A DNA stretch of 33,496 nt. Origin: Pseudomonadota bacterium (lineage in GTDB: Bacteria > Pseudomonadota > Gammaproteobacteria > Burkholderiales > Thiobacillaceae). Made by a program: the position numbers and the translations under genes. Below are positions 33,258 to 33,496 of the stretch, one piece after another. The notes under the pieces were generated by a model. The model saw only the letters and a list, made by a program, of their open reading frames with translations, had not been told where the DNA came from and searched no databases. Where the stretch lies: assembly GCA_030690985.1 (NCBI GenBank), contig JAUYFG010000121.1:1-33496 (forward strand), written 5' to 3'. Position 1 is the stretch's first letter, and each line of letters opens with the position of its first letter.

Positions 33258-33496
33258 CGTCAAAGCCAACCAGGCGAGCGCGAACCGGCATTTCGCGCGG
33301 TCCGGTTGAGCCGAGGGCCAGGGAAATTCTGATTATTTCGTCACCCCGGCGAAAGCCCAATCCTCTCAACTTAAGCAATCCCCCCTCAAGTGGTTGATTT
33401 GTATCCATGTTTCCGATGCGGCTTAGGATGAGCGGGTCTGGGTTTAGTGGCTCCGGCCACGAAGCGGATCAGGTTTTTTGCCAACTCCGCGAACAC
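33258..33496. other. Gene-free right end of window
   Basis: No gene supported. 33340-33366 holds a one-armed, degenerate GTCACCCCGGCGAAAGCC repeat of the family at 31971-32036. The last 80 bases are not recognisable and could be the edge of a feature beyond the window. Confidence 0.5.

Overview
This is a GC-rich chromosomal segment, most likely from a betaproteobacterium. The main evidence is the block hisB-hisH-hisA-hisF-hisI-hisE-hinT-tatA-tatB-tatC, together with scpA-scpB-rluB and a dense load of short palindromic repeats. Genus cannot be fixed from sequence alone. A nif accessory operon implies a diazotroph or the descendant of one.

Layout. (1) 1-3030: rluB, scpB and scpA on the minus strand, then a tRNA-Ser(GGA) that encodes its own CCA end. 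(2) 3196-12057, plus strand: a DedA/TVP38-type membrane protein, then five genes each overlapping the next by 4 bases (GT2 polyprenyl-phosphate glycosyltransferase, GT39 transferase, PAP2 phosphatase, second GT39, second PAP2), then glycogen phosphorylase. The five look like one machine that loads a sugar on a lipid carrier, transfers it outside the inner membrane (lipid A or another envelope acceptor) and removes phosphates. (3) 12058-13270: two near-identical inverted-repeat elements around a probable PIN-toxin remnant, then a GNAT/DUF1778 toxin-antitoxin pair with its operator. (4) 13372-20769, minus strand: an ammonium transporter, tatABC, hinT and the histidine genes. (5) hisC on the plus strand, diverging from hisB. 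(6) 21984-26496: a GGDEF-EAL c-di-GMP protein and btaB/btaA for betaine (DGTS-type) lipids. This block ends with a second, detached copy of the last 72 bases of hisC, so it is bounded by direct repeats like an inserted cassette. (7) 26857-31542: a sigma-54 promoter and nifV-cysE-orf65-nifW-nifZ-nifM, ending in an Rrf2-family regulator whose N-terminal DNA-binding part has been replaced by a repeat. (8) 32091-33257: a methyltransferase of visibly lower GC than its surroundings.

The strongest theme is repeat invasion. At least nine sequence families of inverted repeats share GTAG...CTAC ends, the signature of REP/BIME elements mobilised by RAYT-type transposases. In three genes they form part of the reading frame: the 3' end of the second GT39, the 5' end of cysE and the 5' end of the Rrf2 gene. 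Four different elements punctuate the nif operon. The most system-like candidates are the hisC-flanked betaine-lipid/c-di-GMP cassette and the five-gene envelope glycosylation/dephosphorylation operon.
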